NCBI GenBank assembly: GCA_963800215.1
Contig: CAWCZY010000006.1
Span: forward strand, 372,001-436,000
Length of the DNA stretch: 64,000 nucleotides
Direction: 5' to 3'
DNA from: JAJPKK01 sp963800215
GTDB lineage: Bacteria > Pseudomonadota > Alphaproteobacteria > Rhizobiales > Xanthobacteraceae
Below the pieces are notes generated by a model, which worked only from the letters and a program-made list of their open reading frames with translations, did not search any database and was not told the DNA's origin. Position 1 is the first letter of the stretch. The number at the start of each line of letters is the position of its first letter. The translations under genes were made by a program, and so were the position numbers. Of this stretch, positions 42,603-53,164 are shown in pieces.

Positions 42603-43610
42603 TTGGCTTTTCCATCCCTCACAGTCACCTATTCGACCCCGCGTGCCGATGCCGTGGCCGATTTCGTCGCGGCGCATTATGGCCTGCCGGGCCCGATCGA
42701 ATGCAGGTTGCTGCGCCGGGGCTTCAACGACACCTTCGAGGTGAGAGCCGAGAATGGCCAACGTCTGATTCTCCGGCTGTCGGGCCGCCGCGCCCGCGGT
42801 GAGTCTGATGTCGCGTCTGAATCCGCGTTTATCGCCTATCTTGACAAGGAGGGCGTTCCGGTCGCGGCTCCGGTGCCGGCCCGAGACGGAGCTCTCTTTG
42901 CCGTTGCGGTATTGCCGGAGGGGCGGCGTCCTGCGGTTCTGTTCAAATACGCGGAGGGTCGCGCGCCGCAGGCGAATTCGGCCGCCGACGCGCGCGCCCA
43001 CGGGGTGACGCTGGCGCAAATCCACGAGGCTGCGGAAAGGTTCGTCGCCGGCGGCTGCGATCGCTACCGGCTCGACCTCGATCATCTTTTGCACCACCCG
43101 ATGTCCGCGGTTTTGAGCCTCGCGTCTTTGAGCGAGGACACGCGTTCGGGGCTTGCGGCGTTGGCGAAACGATTGTCGAGCGCGGTCGCCGCGCGAAGTG
43201 GGCTCAGTTGGACGCGCTGCCATGGCGATTGCCACGGGCACAATGCGCGCATCGCCGTCGAGGGTCCGCGCGTCGGGCAAGCGGCCTTCTTCGATTTCGA
43301 CGATGGCGGCCCCGGCTACCTGGCCTATGACCTCGCGGTGTTCCTCTGGGCTCGCGTCTCGTTCCAACGCAAGGAACACGCGATGTGGCACGCGTTCATC
43401 GAAGGCTATCGCTCGACGCGGTCTCTCGGCGAGGCGGACTTTGAAGCCGCACGTCTGTTCGTGCCGATCCGGCACGTCTGGCTGATGGGGGAATATGCGA
43501 GCCGCCTCGCGGAATGGGGTGTCGAGGCCGTGCCGGCCGAATGGGTCGCGCGGGAACTCGAATTCATGCAGACGTGGGAATCGACGCAGATCGGACCGGC
43601 ACTCCTGTGA
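42603..43610 (+). CDS. APH-family phosphotransferase (homoserine-kinase-II-like)
   Basis: 335 aa from TTG 42603. Kinase-like fold: the nucleotide loop region LLRRGFNDTFEVRAENGQRL with Lys replaced by the RLILRLSGRR strand, the catalytic loop CHGDCHGHN (Asp and Asn) and the metal Asp in FFDFDDGGPGYLAYDLAVF. This matches the aminoglycoside phosphotransferase/choline kinase/homoserine kinase clan. The actual substrate (small alcohol or amino-alcohol) is unknown. It stands alone on the plus strand before nnrU. Confidence 0.85.
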   Translation: MAFPSLTVTYSTPRADAVADFVAAHYGLPGPIECRLLRRGFNDTFEVRAENGQRLILRLSGRRARGESDVASESAFIAYLDKEGVPVAAPVPARDGALFAVAVLPEGRRPAVLFKYAEGRAPQANSAADARAHGVTLAQIHEAAERFVAGGCDRYRLDLDHLLHHPMSAVLSLASLSEDTRSGLAALAKRLSSAVAARSGLSWTRCHGDCHGHNARIAVEGPRVGQAAFFDFDDGGPGYLAYDLAVFLWARVSFQRKEHAMWHAFIEGYRSTRSLGEADFEAARLFVPIRHVWLMGEYASRLAEWGVEAVPAEWVARELEFMQTWESTQIGPALL

Positions 43611-43734
43611 ATGGGTTTGCAAGTCGGATTCGATCGCCGTGGCGGCACCCTCTTGTCTCCCCCTCGAACCCCCGCTTGCGTCGGCGGCGGCCTTCGCCTC
43701 TACTGCGCGCCTCTCGCGGCGGTGGAGCAAATAA

Positions 43735-44340
43735 ATGGGCTTGGCGCTACTCGTACTCGGATTGATCCTGTTCCTCGGCCCCCATGTCTTCGTCACCATG
43801 CGGGACCGGCGCGCCACCCTGGTCAAGCGCATGGGCGAGTGGCCCTATAAGGGGCTGTTCGCGGTCGTCACCATCATCGGGCTCTACGTCACCGCCAAGG
43901 GCTTCGCGATCTATCGCGACGCCGGGCCGATCGAGGTGTGGGATCCGCCGGCCTGGACCCGGCACATCACCGTCGCCCTGATGTGGCCGGCGGTGATCCT
44001 CGTCACCGCGGCCTACATCCCCGGCGACATCAAGCGCATCGTGAAGCACCCCATGCTGGTGGGGGTGAAGCTGTGGGCGGTGGCGCATCTCGTCTCCAAC
44101 GGCGACCTCGGCGCGATCATCCTGTTCGTGTCGATTCTCGCCTGGGCGGTGTATGACCGCATCACCCTCAAGCGCCGCAGCGATCCCGGCGCTCCGCCGA
44201 TTCCGCTCGGCGGACGCCGCAACGACATTGCCGCCGTCATCGTCGGGACCATTCTTTATTTCGCGCTTGCTTTGGTCTTCCATCCGCTGGTGATCGGAAA
44301 GGCGGTGATGATGTTCGGACCCCGGGCGCTGGGAACCTGA
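43735..44340 (+). CDS. NnrU-family membrane protein
   Basis: 201 aa. The N-terminal LGLILFLGPHVFVTMRDRRA and FAVVTIIGLYVTAKGF, then ALMWPAVILVTAAYIPGDIK and HPMLVGVKLWAVAHLVSNGD, are the signature helices of NnrU/MAPEG-like NfeD-linked membrane proteins. NnrU was first linked to denitrification. In many Rhizobiales it is present without nir/nor genes, as here. It is followed by panB after 3 bp. Confidence 0.88.
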   Translation: MGLALLVLGLILFLGPHVFVTMRDRRATLVKRMGEWPYKGLFAVVTIIGLYVTAKGFAIYRDAGPIEVWDPPAWTRHITVALMWPAVILVTAAYIPGDIKRIVKHPMLVGVKLWAVAHLVSNGDLGAIILFVSILAWAVYDRITLKRRSDPGAPPIPLGGRRNDIAAVIVGTILYFALALVFHPLVIGKAVMMFGPRALGT

Positions 44341-44343
44341 TCC

Positions 44344-45168
44344 GTGTCGACCCACACCGACCAGAAGCGGCTGACCGCGCCGGACATCCGGGCCCGCAAG
44401 GGCGGCAGTCCGATCGTCATGCTCACGTCCTATCACGCCCACACCGCGCGCATCCTCGACCGCCATTGCGACGTGATCCTGGTGGGGGATTCCCTCGGCA
44501 TGGTGATGCACGGGCTGGAGACCACGATCCCCGTGACCCTCGACATGATGATCCTGCAGGGCCACGCGGTGATGCGCGGCTCCAGGCACGCTCTGGTCGT
44601 CGTCGACCTGCCGTTCGGCTCGTACGAGGTGTCGAAGGAGCAGGCCTTCACGACCGCCGCGCGGGTGCTCAAGGAGACCGGCTGCGGCGCGATCAAGCTC
44701 GAAGGCGGCCAGCGCATGGCCGAGACGATCGCCTTCCTGGCGCAACGCGGCGTCCCGGTGATGGCCCATGTCGGGCTCACCCCGCAATCCGTCAATGCGC
44801 TCGGCGGTTTCCGCGCCCAGGGCCGCGACCGCGCCGACTGGGCGCCGATCGAAGCCGACGCCCGCGCGGTGGCGGATGCCGGCGCCTTTTCCGTCGTGAT
44901 CGAGGCGGTGGCGGAGCCGCTCGCCGCGCAGATCACCAAGCAGATCCCCATCCCCACCATCGGCATCGGCGCCAGCCCCGCCTGCGACGGCCAGGTGCTG
45001 GTGCTCGAGGACATGCTGGGCCTGTCGCCCTGGGTGCCGAAATTCGTCAAGCGCTACACCACGCTCGGTCCCTCCATCGAGGCGGCGGTATCGGCCTATG
45101 CGGATGAGGTCCGCAGCCGCTCGTTCCCCGGCCCGGAGAATGTCTATTCCGTGAAGGGCGAGCGGTGA
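44344..45168 (+). CDS. panB: 3-methyl-2-oxobutanoate hydroxymethyltransferase
   Basis: 274 aa from GTG 44344, 3 bp after the nnrU stop. TIM-barrel enzyme with the Mg-binding Asp motif VGDSLGMVMHG, MAHVGLTPQSVNALGGFRAQGR, GAFSVVIEAVAEPL (catalytic Glu) and TIGIGASPACDGQVLVLEDM. It transfers a hydroxymethyl group from methylene-tetrahydrofolate to 2-oxoisovalerate, the first step to pantothenate. coaD, for a later step to coenzyme A, is also in this window at 62.9 kb. A family A repeat follows the gene. Confidence 0.95.
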   Translation: MSTHTDQKRLTAPDIRARKGGSPIVMLTSYHAHTARILDRHCDVILVGDSLGMVMHGLETTIPVTLDMMILQGHAVMRGSRHALVVVDLPFGSYEVSKEQAFTTAARVLKETGCGAIKLEGGQRMAETIAFLAQRGVPVMAHVGLTPQSVNALGGFRAQGRDRADWAPIEADARAVADAGAFSVVIEAVAEPLAAQITKQIPIPTIGIGASPACDGQVLVLEDMLGLSPWVPKFVKRYTTLGPSIEAAVSAYADEVRSRSFPGPENVYSVKGER

Positions 45169-45212
45169 GAAGGAGCCGATGCGGCGTTAGCCGTACCCGG
45201 AAAGCCTCTCTT

Positions 45213-45249
45213 CCCCTCTCCCGCTTGCGGGGGAGGGTAGGGAGGGGGC
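45213..45249. repeat. Palindromic repeat, family A, single unit
   Basis: CCCCTCTCCCGCTTGCGGGG followed by GAGGGTAGGGAGGGGGC, 45 bp after panB. It could act as a transcription end for panB because the unit folds into a hairpin, although no T-run follows. Confidence 0.7.
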
Positions 45250-45341
45250 TCAGCGGTTGAGGCCGATCTCGAGGATTCAGATGGGCCCGCCCCAGTTCGA
45301 GTGTCCTTGTGATTCACCGTGTCTCGTAGTATGTTTTTGCC

Positions 45342-45629
45342 ATGATCCGGTCGTGGCGCAACTCCGTTACCCGCAAGGTGTGGGAGGGTGAGCGACCGAA
45401 TCAGATGCGCGGTCTCGATCACGATGCTGCCATCGATCTGTTGCTGGCCTTGAACGTCGCTAAATCGCTGCACGACCTCAGCCCTCTAAAGAGCGTTGGC
45501 TTGCACAAGCTAAAGGGCGATCGAAAGGCGCAGTGGGCGATGAGCGTCAACGGCCCGTGGCGCATATGTTTCGAGTTCCGGAAGGGTGACGCCTATGAAG
45601 TCGAAATCGTCGATTACCACAAAGGATGA
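45342..45629 (+). CDS. higB: HigB/RelE-type toxin
   Basis: 95 aa. RelE-fold mRNA interferase of the HigB group: GLDHDAAIDLLLALNVAKSL, LSPLKSVGLHKLKGDRKAQW, AMSVNGPWRICFEFRKGD and EIVDYHKG. The Arg-Ile-Cys-Phe and final Tyr-His positions correspond to residues that act on mRNA in the ribosome. The antitoxin gene overlaps by 35 bp downstream, so the order is toxin first, typical of higBA. Confidence 0.9.
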   Translation: MIRSWRNSVTRKVWEGERPNQMRGLDHDAAIDLLLALNVAKSLHDLSPLKSVGLHKLKGDRKAQWAMSVNGPWRICFEFRKGDAYEVEIVDYHKG

Positions 45630-45921
45630 AGCGAGGACTCCCGCCGTACATCCCGGGCGACTGCTCAGGCGCGAACTGCAGGCACGCGAACTTAGTGCAA
45701 ACCGAGTTTCCCTCGATCTCGGCGTGCCGTCCGGCCGCATCACCGACATCCTCAATGGGCGTCGCGCCATCACGGCCGACACGGCGGTGCAACTCGGCCG
45801 CTATTTCGGCAACAGCGCGCAATTCTGGCTCGACCTGCAGAGCCAATACGAAATCGCGATGGTCGAGAGAGAGCGGGGACCGGAGATTGCGCGGCGCGTC
45901 CGGCCGGCGGACGCGGCGTAA
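45595..45921 (+). CDS. higA: HigA-type antitoxin (XRE helix-turn-helix)
   Basis: 108 aa from ATG 45595, 8 bases after GGAAGGG. A GTG start at 45586 is possible. The HTH core is HPGRLLRRELQARELSANRV, SGRITDILNGRRAITADTAV, then QLGRYFGNSAQFWLDLQSQY, the HigA/VapI signature. It neutralises HigB and represses the operon. The pair lies between two palindromic repeats (45213 and 45960), a usual setting for mobile toxin-antitoxin genes. Confidence 0.92.
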   Translation: MKSKSSITTKDEARTPAVHPGRLLRRELQARELSANRVSLDLGVPSGRITDILNGRRAITADTAVQLGRYFGNSAQFWLDLQSQYEIAMVERERGPEIARRVRPADAA

Positions 45922-45959
45922 CAAGGATTTTCTGCGGAATTGGAGTTTCGCGATGCTTT

Positions 45960-46075
45960 CCCTCCCCGGTTTCGGGGAGCGCAGGGTGGGGTTCTTGCTT
46001 CCTTCGATCGACCGAACCGCCGTACCCCACCCGACCTCGCTTTCGCTCGGCCACCCTCCCCGAAGTCGGGGAGGG
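45960..46075. repeat. Palindromic element, family C, about 116 bp (copy 1)
   Basis: CCCTCCCCGGTTTCGGGGAG then CAGGGTGGGGTTCTTGCTTC at the left, and CTCGGCCACCCTCCCCGAAG then TCGGGGAGGG at the right. A second copy at 59090-59204 keeps the same ends and the GTGGGGTTCTTNCTTCCTT and CCCACCCGACC blocks while the middle differs. It occupies most of the gap between the convergent higA and uvrA genes. Confidence 0.8.
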
Positions 46076-46082
46076 ATTCATC

Positions 46083-49070
<2,988 letters not shown>

Positions 49071-49358
49071 GCCCGGGTTCCGGCCGATCTCTGTGCTTCA
49101 TCGTGTCGAGCAATCCTTCCGATCCGCCGCAGACCGCGAAGACGAACCGGAGGAGACATGTTTGCGCCTGCGCCGGTGCCCCAGCGGCGAACGTAGTGGC
49201 TAGGGGCGCGCTTCGCCAGTGTCCGGCCCGTCCCCGGGGCCTTCCTGCACCGGGGATGTGGACAAGTGGTGGCCAAGGACGGCGAGGAAGGCGACTTTCG
49301 CGGCAATGGCGGGTCGGCTAGGTTCGCCGGACCAAAAAACCATCAGTGGGAGGATCAC

Positions 49359-50294
49359 ATGAGGAGGATTGCTTTGCCGCCGGCACGCGCCGGCCTGGCG
49401 ATGGTGGCCGTGGCGCTGACGCTGCTGGCGGCCCACGGGGCCGCGGCGCAGGGCTATGGGGTCGTCGCCAAGCCCGGAGTGCAATATGTCGAGCACGACG
49501 GCGTCAAGCTCACCGGCGATTTCTACGCCCCCAAGGGGCTCGACAAGGCGCCGGTGATCATCGCCGTCCACGGCGGCGGCTGGCAGAACGGCAGCCCCGA
49601 CGCCTTCAAACATTTAGGCCCCTTCCTCGCCCGGAACGGCTACGCCGTCTATGCCATCCGCTACCGGCTTGCGAAGCCGGGGGTGAAGAGCTACCCGGCC
49701 GCAGTCTATGACGTGAAGGCGGCGATCCAGTTCGTGCGGGCGAAGGCCGCCGACCTCGGGGTCGATCCGGCGCGGATCGCGCTGCTGGGGGCCTCCGCGG
49801 GGGCCCAGCTGGTATCTCTGGTGGGCGTCGCCGGGACCGAGCCCCAGTTCTCCACCCTATATCGCGACGATCCCAATGCCGCGGTCTCGCCCGACGTCAA
49901 GGCGGTGGTGTCGTTCTACGGCATCTACGACATGCAGGCCCAGTGGGAACACGACCAGATCGCCCGACCCGCCGACCAGATCACCGAGAAGTTCATCGGG
50001 GTGCCCCCCATGAAGGACCGCCGGGCGTATTTCGAGTCCTCGCCTGCCGCCTATGCGACCTTCGACAAGAACCGCCCGCGCTTTCTGCTGATCGCCGGCA
50101 AGGAGGACGACATCGTCAACCCCAAGCAGGCCACCGATTTCCTCACCTTGCTCAAGCAGGCCAGGTTCAATGTCAACATCGTGGTGCTGCCGGGGGCGGG
50201 GCACGGCTGGATCGGAGAACCCATGGACGACCCCACCGCCTTCGTCTCGGTGGTGGCGCCGCGGGTGCTGCGGTTCCTGCAGGCGGGACTGTAG
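49359..50294 (+). CDS. Exported alpha/beta hydrolase (hormone-sensitive-lipase-like carboxylesterase)
   Basis: 311 aa from ATG 49359 after GGGAGGAT. The signal peptide is LAMVAVALTLLAAHGAAAQG. The oxyanion motif is VIIAVHGGGWQNG and the nucleophile elbow is IALLGASAGAQLVS (Ser in GASAG). A later Asp (LIAGKEDDIVN) and His (GAGHGWIGEP) complete the triad. It would act on ester substrates in the periplasm. It sits alone between uvrA (divergent) and ssb. Confidence 0.9.
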   Translation: MRRIALPPARAGLAMVAVALTLLAAHGAAAQGYGVVAKPGVQYVEHDGVKLTGDFYAPKGLDKAPVIIAVHGGGWQNGSPDAFKHLGPFLARNGYAVYAIRYRLAKPGVKSYPAAVYDVKAAIQFVRAKAADLGVDPARIALLGASAGAQLVSLVGVAGTEPQFSTLYRDDPNAAVSPDVKAVVSFYGIYDMQAQWEHDQIARPADQITEKFIGVPPMKDRRAYFESSPAAYATFDKNRPRFLLIAGKEDDIVNPKQATDFLTLLKQARFNVNIVVLPGAGHGWIGEPMDDPTAFVSVVAPRVLRFLQAGL

Positions 50295-50302
50295 GCGGCG
50301 CG

Positions 50303-50333
50303 AAAAAAATGGGGCCGGCTTGGAGCCGGCCCC
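50303..50333. terminator. Strong GC hairpin with an A-tract on its left
   Basis: A7 at 50303-50309, then GGGGCCGGCT-TGG-AGCCGGCCCC (50311-50333), a perfect 10-bp stem. It lies right after the hydrolase stop (50294). For plus-strand transcripts the hairpin lacks a following T-run. For minus-strand transcripts the T7 would follow it, but no minus gene lies upstream. Its role in ending transcription is therefore uncertain. Confidence 0.4.
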
Positions 50334-50474
50334 GAGCTTCAATCGCATCCAAGGCCCCCGCCCCCCGACTGAAACTGCTGGATCATGTCTAGCGTTATAT
50401 TGGAGCGAGCGCTGTCACATCTCTGCAACATGCTGTGTCAAAAACAACTTGCGAGGAGCGCCGGTTTCTGGTAG

Positions 50475-50489
50475 GAACAAATAGAGAAC
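50475..50489. promoter_or_regulatory. LexA SOS box upstream of ssb
   Basis: GAAC-AAATAGA-GAAC matches the alphaproteobacterial LexA operator GTTC-N7-GTTC (read on the other strand) exactly. It is 159 bp before the ssb start. It suggests that ssb is induced by DNA damage. Confidence 0.7.
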
Positions 50490-50647
50490 TGAGAAGGTCA
50501 CGGGAGACCGTAAGCCATCTTCCCCGCCTCGGGCTTGTCTGTGGGTAAACTCGCGATCCGGCGATCGGGGGCTCGCCCTCAAACCGGCTTTGGCGCAGGG
50601 TGATTGGTCAGACGGAAATTTTGCAAACGCAAGTGCGGAGAGCGGTC

Positions 50648-51154
50648 ATGGCAGGCAGCGTCAACAAAGTCATCCTGGTCGGCAATCTCGGCGCTGACCC
50701 CGAAATCCGGCGCACTCAGGACGGCCGGCCGATCGCCAATCTCCGTGTTGCGACGACGGATTCCTGGCGCGACAAGACGACCGGCGAGCGCAAGGAACGC
50801 ACCGAGTGGCACCGCGTCGTCATCTTCAGCGAAGGCCTGTGCAAGGTCGCCGAGCAGTACCTGAAGAAGGGGTCGAGAATTTACGTGGAAGGCTCGCTGC
50901 AGACGCGCAAATGGCAGGACCCGCAGGGCCAGGACCGCTACTCCACCGAGGTCGTATTGCAGAACTTCAACGGCACGCTCGTCATGCTCGACCGCGTCGG
51001 CGGCAGCGGCGGCGGCAGTTTCGGGCCGGACGAGGGCAGCGGATCCGATTTCGGATCGAGCTCCGGCGGCGGCCGCGCTCCGGCGCCTGCGCGCCAGCCC
51101 GCCATGGCCGGCGCCGGCCGGCGCGAGGACATGGACGACGAAATCCCGTTCTGA
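50648..51154 (+). CDS. ssb: Single-stranded DNA-binding protein
   Basis: 168 aa from ATG 50648. The OB fold (about residues 1-112) has VNKVILVGNLGADPEIRRTQ, TEWHRVVIFSEGLCKVAEQY, KKGSRIYVEGSLQTRKWQD and YSTEVVLQNF. A Gly/Ser-rich linker follows, then the acidic tail MDDEIPF that contacts repair and replication partners. It coats single-stranded DNA in replication and recombination. The upstream SOS box and the nearby uvrA suggest shared DNA-damage control, although a hydrolase gene lies between them. Confidence 0.97.
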   Translation: MAGSVNKVILVGNLGADPEIRRTQDGRPIANLRVATTDSWRDKTTGERKERTEWHRVVIFSEGLCKVAEQYLKKGSRIYVEGSLQTRKWQDPQGQDRYSTEVVLQNFNGTLVMLDRVGGSGGGSFGPDEGSGSDFGSSSGGGRAPAPARQPAMAGAGRREDMDDEIPF

Positions 51155-51190
51155 TCGTCTTCAGCTCAGCACTGTCACTAGCTCAGCATT

Positions 51191-51303
51191 GTCATCCCGG
51201 GGCGCGCACTTGCGCGAACCCGGAATCCAGGCTGCGGTGCGAGCGCGGTGAGGCGAGGCCGTCTGGATTCCGGGTTCGCCGCTTGCGCGGCGCCCCGGAA
51301 TGA
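51191..51303. repeat. REP-like inverted repeat, family D
   Basis: GTCATCCCGGGGCGCGCACT.. (51191-51230) pairs with ..GCTTGCGCGGCGCCCCGGAA TGAC (51262-51303), including GAACCCGGAATCCAG and CTGGATTCCGGGTTC. It lies 37 bp after ssb and is typical of intergenic REP elements in Bradyrhizobium. Confidence 0.8.
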
Positions 51304-51352
51304 CCGCATGAACGCGGACGACCACGCCAAACCACTGCATTGGAGCCCCCTC

Positions 51353-52324
51353 ATGAAAGCCGCGATCCTCGGCGATGCCGGCATCGAGATCGGCGACGTA
51401 CCGAAGCCTGCGCCCAAGCCGAACGAGGTGCTGATCCGGGTCCGTGCCACCACCCTCAATCGGGCTGATCTGCTGGTCGCCTCCGGCCACCAGCACGGTC
51501 CCGTCGGCGGCAAGGGCGCGCGGATCGGGCTCGAATGCGCCGGCGAGGTCGAGGCGATCGGCAGCGAGGTCGAGGGGCTCGAGCCCGGCGACCGCGTGAT
51601 GGGTTCGGCGCCGGGCGCGCATGCGGAATACGCCGTCACAGACTATGTGCGCGTCCATCGCATTCCCGCCAACAACATGACGTTCGCCCAGGCCGCCTGC
51701 TTTCCCGTCGCGCTGCAGACCATGCACAATGCGATCGTCACCGCCGGCCGGCTCAAGCGCGGCGAGACCCTGCTGATCCAGGGCGCCAGCACCGGAGTTG
51801 GCCTGATGGGCCTGCAGATCGGCAAGCTGATGGGGGCGTCGCTGGTGATGGGCACCTCCACCAATCCGGAGCGGCGGGCGCGGCTCGCCGAATTCGGCTG
51901 CGACCTCGCGCTCGATTCGCGCGATCCCGCTTGGCCGGAGCAGGTCAAGCAGGCGACCGGCGGCAAGGGTGTCGACCTGATCGTCGACCAGGTGTCCGCG
52001 AGCGTCGCCGACCAGAACCTGGATGCCGCGAAGATTCTAGGCCGCATCGTCAATGTCGGCCGGCTCGGCGGCATGACCGGCGAGTTCAATTTCGACCTGC
52101 ATGCGGCCAAGCGCATCGACTATATCGGCGTCACCTTCCGCACCCGCAGCCCGCAGGAGGTGCGCGAGATCGTCCGGGCGATGCGCGCCGACCTGTGGCC
52201 GGCGGTGGAGGCCGGCAAGCTGTCGCTCCCGATCGATAAGACCTTCCCGCTCGATAAAATTGCCGAGGCCCTGGAGATGATGCGGGCGAACCGGCACTTC
52301 GGCAAGATCGTCATTGCGACGTAA
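51353..52324 (+). CDS. Zinc-independent MDR dehydrogenase (quinone-oxidoreductase/enoyl-reductase-like)
   Basis: 323 aa from ATG 51353 (MKAAILGDAG). GroES-like part: EVLIRVRATTLNRADLLVAS, then GLECAGEVEAIGSEVEGLEP and AEYAVTDYVRVHRIP. Rossmann part: LLIQGASTGVGLMGLQIGKL with an NADPH-type loop (GTSTNPERRARLAEFG) and GKGVDLIVDQVS. The zinc-ligand Cys-His-Glu set is lacking, as in quinone reductases of the TIGR02824/PIG3 type. A role in reducing quinones or unsaturated ketones follows from the family. Confidence 0.88.
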   Translation: MKAAILGDAGIEIGDVPKPAPKPNEVLIRVRATTLNRADLLVASGHQHGPVGGKGARIGLECAGEVEAIGSEVEGLEPGDRVMGSAPGAHAEYAVTDYVRVHRIPANNMTFAQAACFPVALQTMHNAIVTAGRLKRGETLLIQGASTGVGLMGLQIGKLMGASLVMGTSTNPERRARLAEFGCDLALDSRDPAWPEQVKQATGGKGVDLIVDQVSASVADQNLDAAKILGRIVNVGRLGGMTGEFNFDLHAAKRIDYIGVTFRTRSPQEVREIVRAMRADLWPAVEAGKLSLPIDKTFPLDKIAEALEMMRANRHFGKIVIAT

Positions 52325-52446
52325 GGCGGCAGCAACCTGTCTTGCCGGGGGAGTCCGAATGGAGCATTGTGCCGCCCGGTTTTCAGCGCGTGATCGCGCG
52401 CAATGTGAGACGATGACGCTCTCAAAAAGCGCGAGGGAGAAAAGGC

Positions 52447-53154
52447 ATGAAAGAGCAGGGCTTCGGCCGGCGTGACTTTCTCAAGGGCGCAGTCGCCGGC
52501 GGCGCCGCCGCGGCCACGGCGACCACGGGTCTCGACATTCCGGCGGCGCAAGCGCAGCAGCCGGCCGTGTCCGCGCCCCCTGCCTATGAATTCCTCAATC
52601 TCGAGGAGGCACCGTTCGTCGAGGCGCTGGTCGATCACATGATCCCGGCCGACGAGTTCACACCCAAGGGCACCGACCTCGGCATCAACATCTTCATCGA
52701 CCGTGCGCTGGCGGGCGGCTGGGGCAAGGGCGAGCGGCTGTACATGCAGGGGCCCTGGAAAAAGGGCGTGCCGAGCCAGGGATATCAGCTTCCGCTGGTG
52801 CCGGCCGATCTCTATCGCGCCGGCATCGCGGCGACCAACGCCTATTGCCGCAAGACCTATGGCAAGAGCTTCGACCGTCTCGACGCCAAGCAGCGCGAGG
52901 AGGTGCTGGTCGGCCTCTCCACCGGCAAGGTCGCCTTCGAGGACGGCCTGCCGGTGCGGGACTTCTGGACGGTGCTCTACCAGACGGTGATGGAGGGCAT
53001 GTTCTCCGACCCGATCTATGGCGGCAACCGCAACAAGGCGGGGTGGCGCATGATCGGCTTCCCCGGCGCCATCGCGGTCAACCGGGAGAACGTCGAGAAA
53101 TTCCGCGACAAGCCGTTTCCGACCGATCCGGCCGGCATTGCCGATTTGAGCTGA
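52447..53154 (+). CDS. Gluconate 2-dehydrogenase subunit 3-family protein, Tat-exported
   Basis: 235 aa. A twin-arginine signal (GFGRRDFLKGAVAGG) is followed by AQAQQPAV. The mature part has the conserved helices of the small subunit (EEAPFVEALVDHMIPADEFT, YQTVMEGMFSDPIYGGNRNK and GWRMIGFPGA). This subunit has no cofactor and escorts the flavin subunit through the Tat system. The next gene, 10 bp downstream, encodes that flavoprotein, and a cytochrome c gene follows: the classic three-part membrane-bound sugar or alcohol dehydrogenase. Confidence 0.92.
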   Translation: MKEQGFGRRDFLKGAVAGGAAAATATTGLDIPAAQAQQPAVSAPPAYEFLNLEEAPFVEALVDHMIPADEFTPKGTDLGINIFIDRALAGGWGKGERLYMQGPWKKGVPSQGYQLPLVPADLYRAGIAATNAYCRKTYGKSFDRLDAKQREEVLVGLSTGKVAFEDGLPVRDFWTVLYQTVMEGMFSDPIYGGNRNKAGWRMIGFPGAIAVNRENVEKFRDKPFPTDPAGIADLS

Positions 53155-53164
53155 GGGGGACGAC

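Noticed and set aside
49071..49358. A LexA box upstream of uvrA
   Set aside because: Only imperfect candidates were seen (e.g. GAAC-N7-GACA near 49143), not a full GAAC-N7-GAAC.
50303..50333. A textbook rho-independent terminator after the hydrolase gene
   Set aside because: The stem is perfect, but the A-run precedes it, so no U-run follows in the hydrolase transcript; kept only as a low-confidence hairpin.
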